This document shows, piece after piece, positions 61,151-64,000 of a stretch of 64,000 nucleotides of DNA; position 1 is the stretch's first letter, and each line of letters begins with the position of its first letter. The translations under genes and the position numbers were made by a program. Where the stretch lies: the NCBI RefSeq assembly GCF_003255815.1, contig NC_037682.1:47263712-47327711 (forward strand), given 5' to 3'. The notes beneath the pieces were generated by a model. That model did no database searches. It was given only the letters and a program-made list of their open reading frames with translations, and was not told where the DNA came from. This stretch comes from Theropithecus gelada (Eukaryota > Chordata > Mammalia > Primates > Cercopithecidae).

Positions 61151-61979
61151 ATATAGTTGTTTTCCACTTGAATGCAGTTTCCCTGCCCCCTCCCCTTGAA
61201 TTCTTTTATGTAATTATTGAATCTCCCTCCTGCACCTGCAACGTTTCCTTCTCTGTTGGATCCTTTCATTACAGTTGAAACAAATATATATATGCAGGTA
61301 TGCCTGAGGACCTGGAACGGGAATGTCAATTTTCACTGTGTGCATTAAAATTTTTTTGAAACCTGTGACTTTATTACTTTGACAAAATAAATTTTCAAAC
61401 AAGGAAAATAAATTTAATGATCTAGTTAAAAGAGGGAGATAGATATTTGAGAAGATGAGGATAACGAGTGTAGAAAACTCTTTGGAAGAGATTTTTTTCT
61501 AAAGTTAAGAAAAGAAATCAGGCTGTAGATGAAGGGAAATGTGGACATGGGTGGTGATTTAAGCCAGGAATAGGATAGTGGGTTTCAACTATAATGGAAG
61601 GATCCATTAGAGAAGAAAATATGGAAGATGCAGGAGGGACAGCCAATGATTTTATAAAATGATCCAGGGCGAGGGAGCAGGGGAAACTCATTCAAATGGA
61701 AAGGATGGTTTCAAATAGGAGCACACAGAGCCCATTTCCTGGGATGAGAGAAAAGGCAGAGCAATGGGCTCAGAGGCAGATGGGCAGGTAGCTTGTGTGG
61801 GGAGGTGGATAATTCTCAGCAGTGCATCACTTCAGAATGATAAAAAGAATGAGGAAGTGGTTTCAAGAGAGAGATGGTGTGAAGAGCTTTGCTTGCAGAG
61901 TGAGAGGCAATTATGGAAATGCTAGATGATTGTTCAGGAGAAATAAATGGACATTTCGGGTTGAAAGACATAAATATAA

Positions 61980-62960
61980 AGTAAAACAATGGGGCATGGT
62001 TCTTTACTGTGCTCCAGCCACGTTCCATTCTATGGGAACAGGCCTGGAGTTAGTGGAGAGCTGGATTTAACCAGGGCAAAAGATGAACAGATGCTTCAGC
62101 AAGGGGATGTATGCATGGCAAATAAATGCATGAAAGATGCTGAACATCACTAATATTTTGGGCAATAAATAAAAAATCTCAAATGTTGGCTGAGATTTGG
62201 AGGAATTGCCAGTGAGAAAGTAAAATGATAGAGCTATGCTGGGAAATCCTATTTTCATACAACCCAGAAATCTAGCTCTAGATTTTATCATATGGAGAGG
62301 AAAATTAAGTTCACTTAAAAATCTGTACACATAGGTTTCTAGTTGCTTTATTTTTAAATGCAACATTAGAAAAAAATGACAGTGTCCTTCCACTTATGAA
62401 TAGTGAAACAAAGCACAGTCCATCTGTACCTCGGTAGTATTAAAAAAAAAAAAAAACAGCAAAAAGCTACTGATACCTGCAACAACTTGGGTGGATCTTG
62501 AAAACATTGTGCTGAATGAAAAAAGCCAAAGTCAAAAGATTGGATACTGTATGACTCCATTTATGTAACACGTTTGAAATGACAAAATTATAGAGATGGA
62601 AAATAGATCAGTGATTAAAGGAATTTGGGAAGAAACAGTGTAGATAAGACAGTAGGAGGAGCCCAAGGCAGTTGTTTTGTGGTGAATAAACACTTCTAGG
62701 TCTTCAATGTGGTTTATGTGGTTTTAGTTACATGAATCTATACATGGGACAAAATGTTATGGAATGAAACACAGAGACATAGCTCACTTCACAAATGAGT
62801 GCATGCAAACACTGGTAAAATCTGGTAAGATTTTACTGTAGATATTTGGTGAAATCTGATAAGATCTGAAGTGTAGTAATTAGATGATACCAATGTCAAT
62901 TTTCTGGTTTTGATGAGACATTTATGTTACATGTTACTATTGCTGTAGTTTGGGTGGTAG
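61980..62960 (+). mobile_element. Forward LINE-1 3' fragment (paralogue of 47795-49260)
   Basis: 'acagatgcttcagcaagggg', 'gagatttggaggaattgcca' and 'cttgaaaacattgtgctgaa' match the copy 3 fragment in order. It lacks the extra block at 48170-48550, so it shows the ancestral arrangement. Confidence 0.8.
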
Positions 62961-63093
62961 ACATACAGAAACTCTCTGTACTGTTTTTGTAACTTCTTCA
63001 TAGTCTACAATTAATTGAGAATGAAAACTTAAAAAACAACTGAAAGGCCTTTTTCTTGTACGGACTACCTCCATAGATATTGAAGTCACCAAG

Positions 63094-63456
63094 TGATATG
63101 GTTGGGCTGTGTCCCCACCCAAATCTCATTTTGAATTGTAGTTCCCATAATTCCCACGTGTCATGGGAGGAACCTGGTGGGAGATAACTGAATCATGAGG
63201 TGGGCCTTTCCCATGCTGTTCTCATGGTAGTGAGTAAGTCTCACAAGATCTGATGGTTTTGTAAAGGGGAGTTCCCCTCCATATGCTCTCTTGCCTGTCA
63301 CCATGTAAGATGTGACTTTGCTCCCCATTCGCCTTCCGCCACGATTGTGAGGCTTACCCACCTATGTAGAACTGTGAGTCAATTAAACTTCTTTCCTTTA
63401 TAAATTATCCAGTCTTGGGTATGCCTTTATTAGCAGTGTGAGAACAGACTAATACA
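63094..63456 (+). mobile_element. MST/THE1-type MaLR solo LTR
   Basis: It runs from TGATATGGTTGGGCTGTGTC to AGACTAATACA, 363 bases, between flanks ccaag and tcaag. The empty site is seen in copy 3 at about 49298 ('gaagtcaccatgaatgagg'), which confirms a clean insertion. After it, unit sequence continues to the window end. Confidence 0.92.
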
Positions 63457-64000
63457 TCAAGAATGAGGACATGGGGGTATACTGGAAGGAAGTTTGCAAG
63501 CCAGGGACATAGGCTAGAAGATGTTATAATAATCAGTCACACACCTACCACAAAATTGAGTACATATTAAATTTTTATCATATTTGCTTCCAATCTCTCT
63601 TTCAATGAATATATAAACTTTTACAGACACAATTAAAGGCTGAATCCTGCATTTCTACTCATTAGTAACTGTATATGAATTGATAAGAAGGTAAGGAAGC
63701 CTGAGGACCTGGACAGGGAATGACAATTCTCATCAACTTCTTTAGAACTTCTCAGGTTGGTATGTATTATTCTTTCACATGTGTATCAGGATGTTAAACC
63801 AGGAGTACTGAGCCAAATATCAAGACACTGTAGATACTACATTACAAAAAAGGTGCAAGGTGACACACAGAATTTGAATAGGGATTTTTTGGAGAACTGG
63901 TTACCAACTCTTAAGCTAGCATCCATATCAAGGCTATGCAAAAGTTTAGAGTTAAGTGTGGGCGTTTTGCAGGTAAAAATGCTGCTCCAGAGAAGGGGCT

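Larger units (their letters stand above)
50480..64000. repeat. Tandem unit copy 4 (runs past right edge)
   Basis: It aligns with copy 1 from 13037 onward and with copy 3 from 57430 onward. The interval 50480-53270, downstream of the pseudogene, holds an L2 piece (50690-50980) and an interspersed element at 52399-52985. The interval 54303-64000 holds three solo MaLR LTRs, one ERV-type LTR, MIRs, MER2, an AluY and two L1 fragments. No working gene was seen. The short gap 50341-50479 before it is unassigned. Confidence 0.78.

Noticed and set aside
1..64000. Search for prokaryotic-type systems, operons, phage or plasmid features
   Set aside because: The density of primate SINE/LINE/LTR elements and the intron-style acceptor show vertebrate nuclear DNA throughout.

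Overview
This is primate nuclear DNA, most likely from an Old World monkey. It is AT-rich and full of LINE-1, Alu, MIR/L2, MaLR LTRs and Tigger-family transposons, and it has very few long reading frames. The two youngest Alus (11035-11354 and 58282-58580) carry base changes I associate with cercopithecid AluY lineages, such as GGCTCAAGCCTGTAATCCC in place of GGCTCACGCC, and both have intact target-site duplications. The locus is recognisable as the MRGPRX (MAS-related sensory GPCR) cluster, which lies on human 11p15.

Layout: the window is an array of diverged tandem copies of one long unit, each carrying an MRGPRX gene or relic on the minus strand. Copy 0 (1-4190) is cut by the left edge and shows only the part upstream of a receptor gene. 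Copy 1 (about 13030-24060) holds the only intact gene, a 322-codon MRGPRX4-like receptor at 17957-18925. Copy 2 (about 31525-41600) holds an MRGPRX2-like pseudogene at 35237-36217. Copy 3 (about 43790-50340) holds a stump at 43860-44600 whose first third and upstream flank are deleted. Copy 4 (about 50480 to the right edge) holds a pseudogene at 53270-54302 whose start codon is mutated. Between copies 0 and 1 lies 4200-13023, stacked LINE-1 fragments with Alus and a Tigger1 piece. Between copies 1 and 2 lies an almost complete old LINE-1 (24061-31020). Between copies 2 and 3 lie LINE-1 pieces and an unassigned segment.

The only gene I believe encodes a working protein is the MRGPRX4-like receptor. 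It is a class A GPCR of sensory neurons; human relatives respond to peptides (X1), cationic mast-cell secretagogues (X2) and bile acids or bilirubin (X4). It is written as a single coding exon just after a conserved splice acceptor. All other reading frames are repeat-derived, antisense to the receptor or its relics, or chance. No tRNA, rRNA, CRISPR or operon-like structure was seen.

The most useful second-look items are the presence/absence of an old MER2 transposon across the five copies, which orders the duplications; the X1/X4 mosaic look and pocket substitutions of the intact receptor; the deletion fusion in copy 3; and a nested inverted repeat inside an extra block in copy 3 (48170-48550). 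All repeat family names come from recognition by eye, not from a library search.
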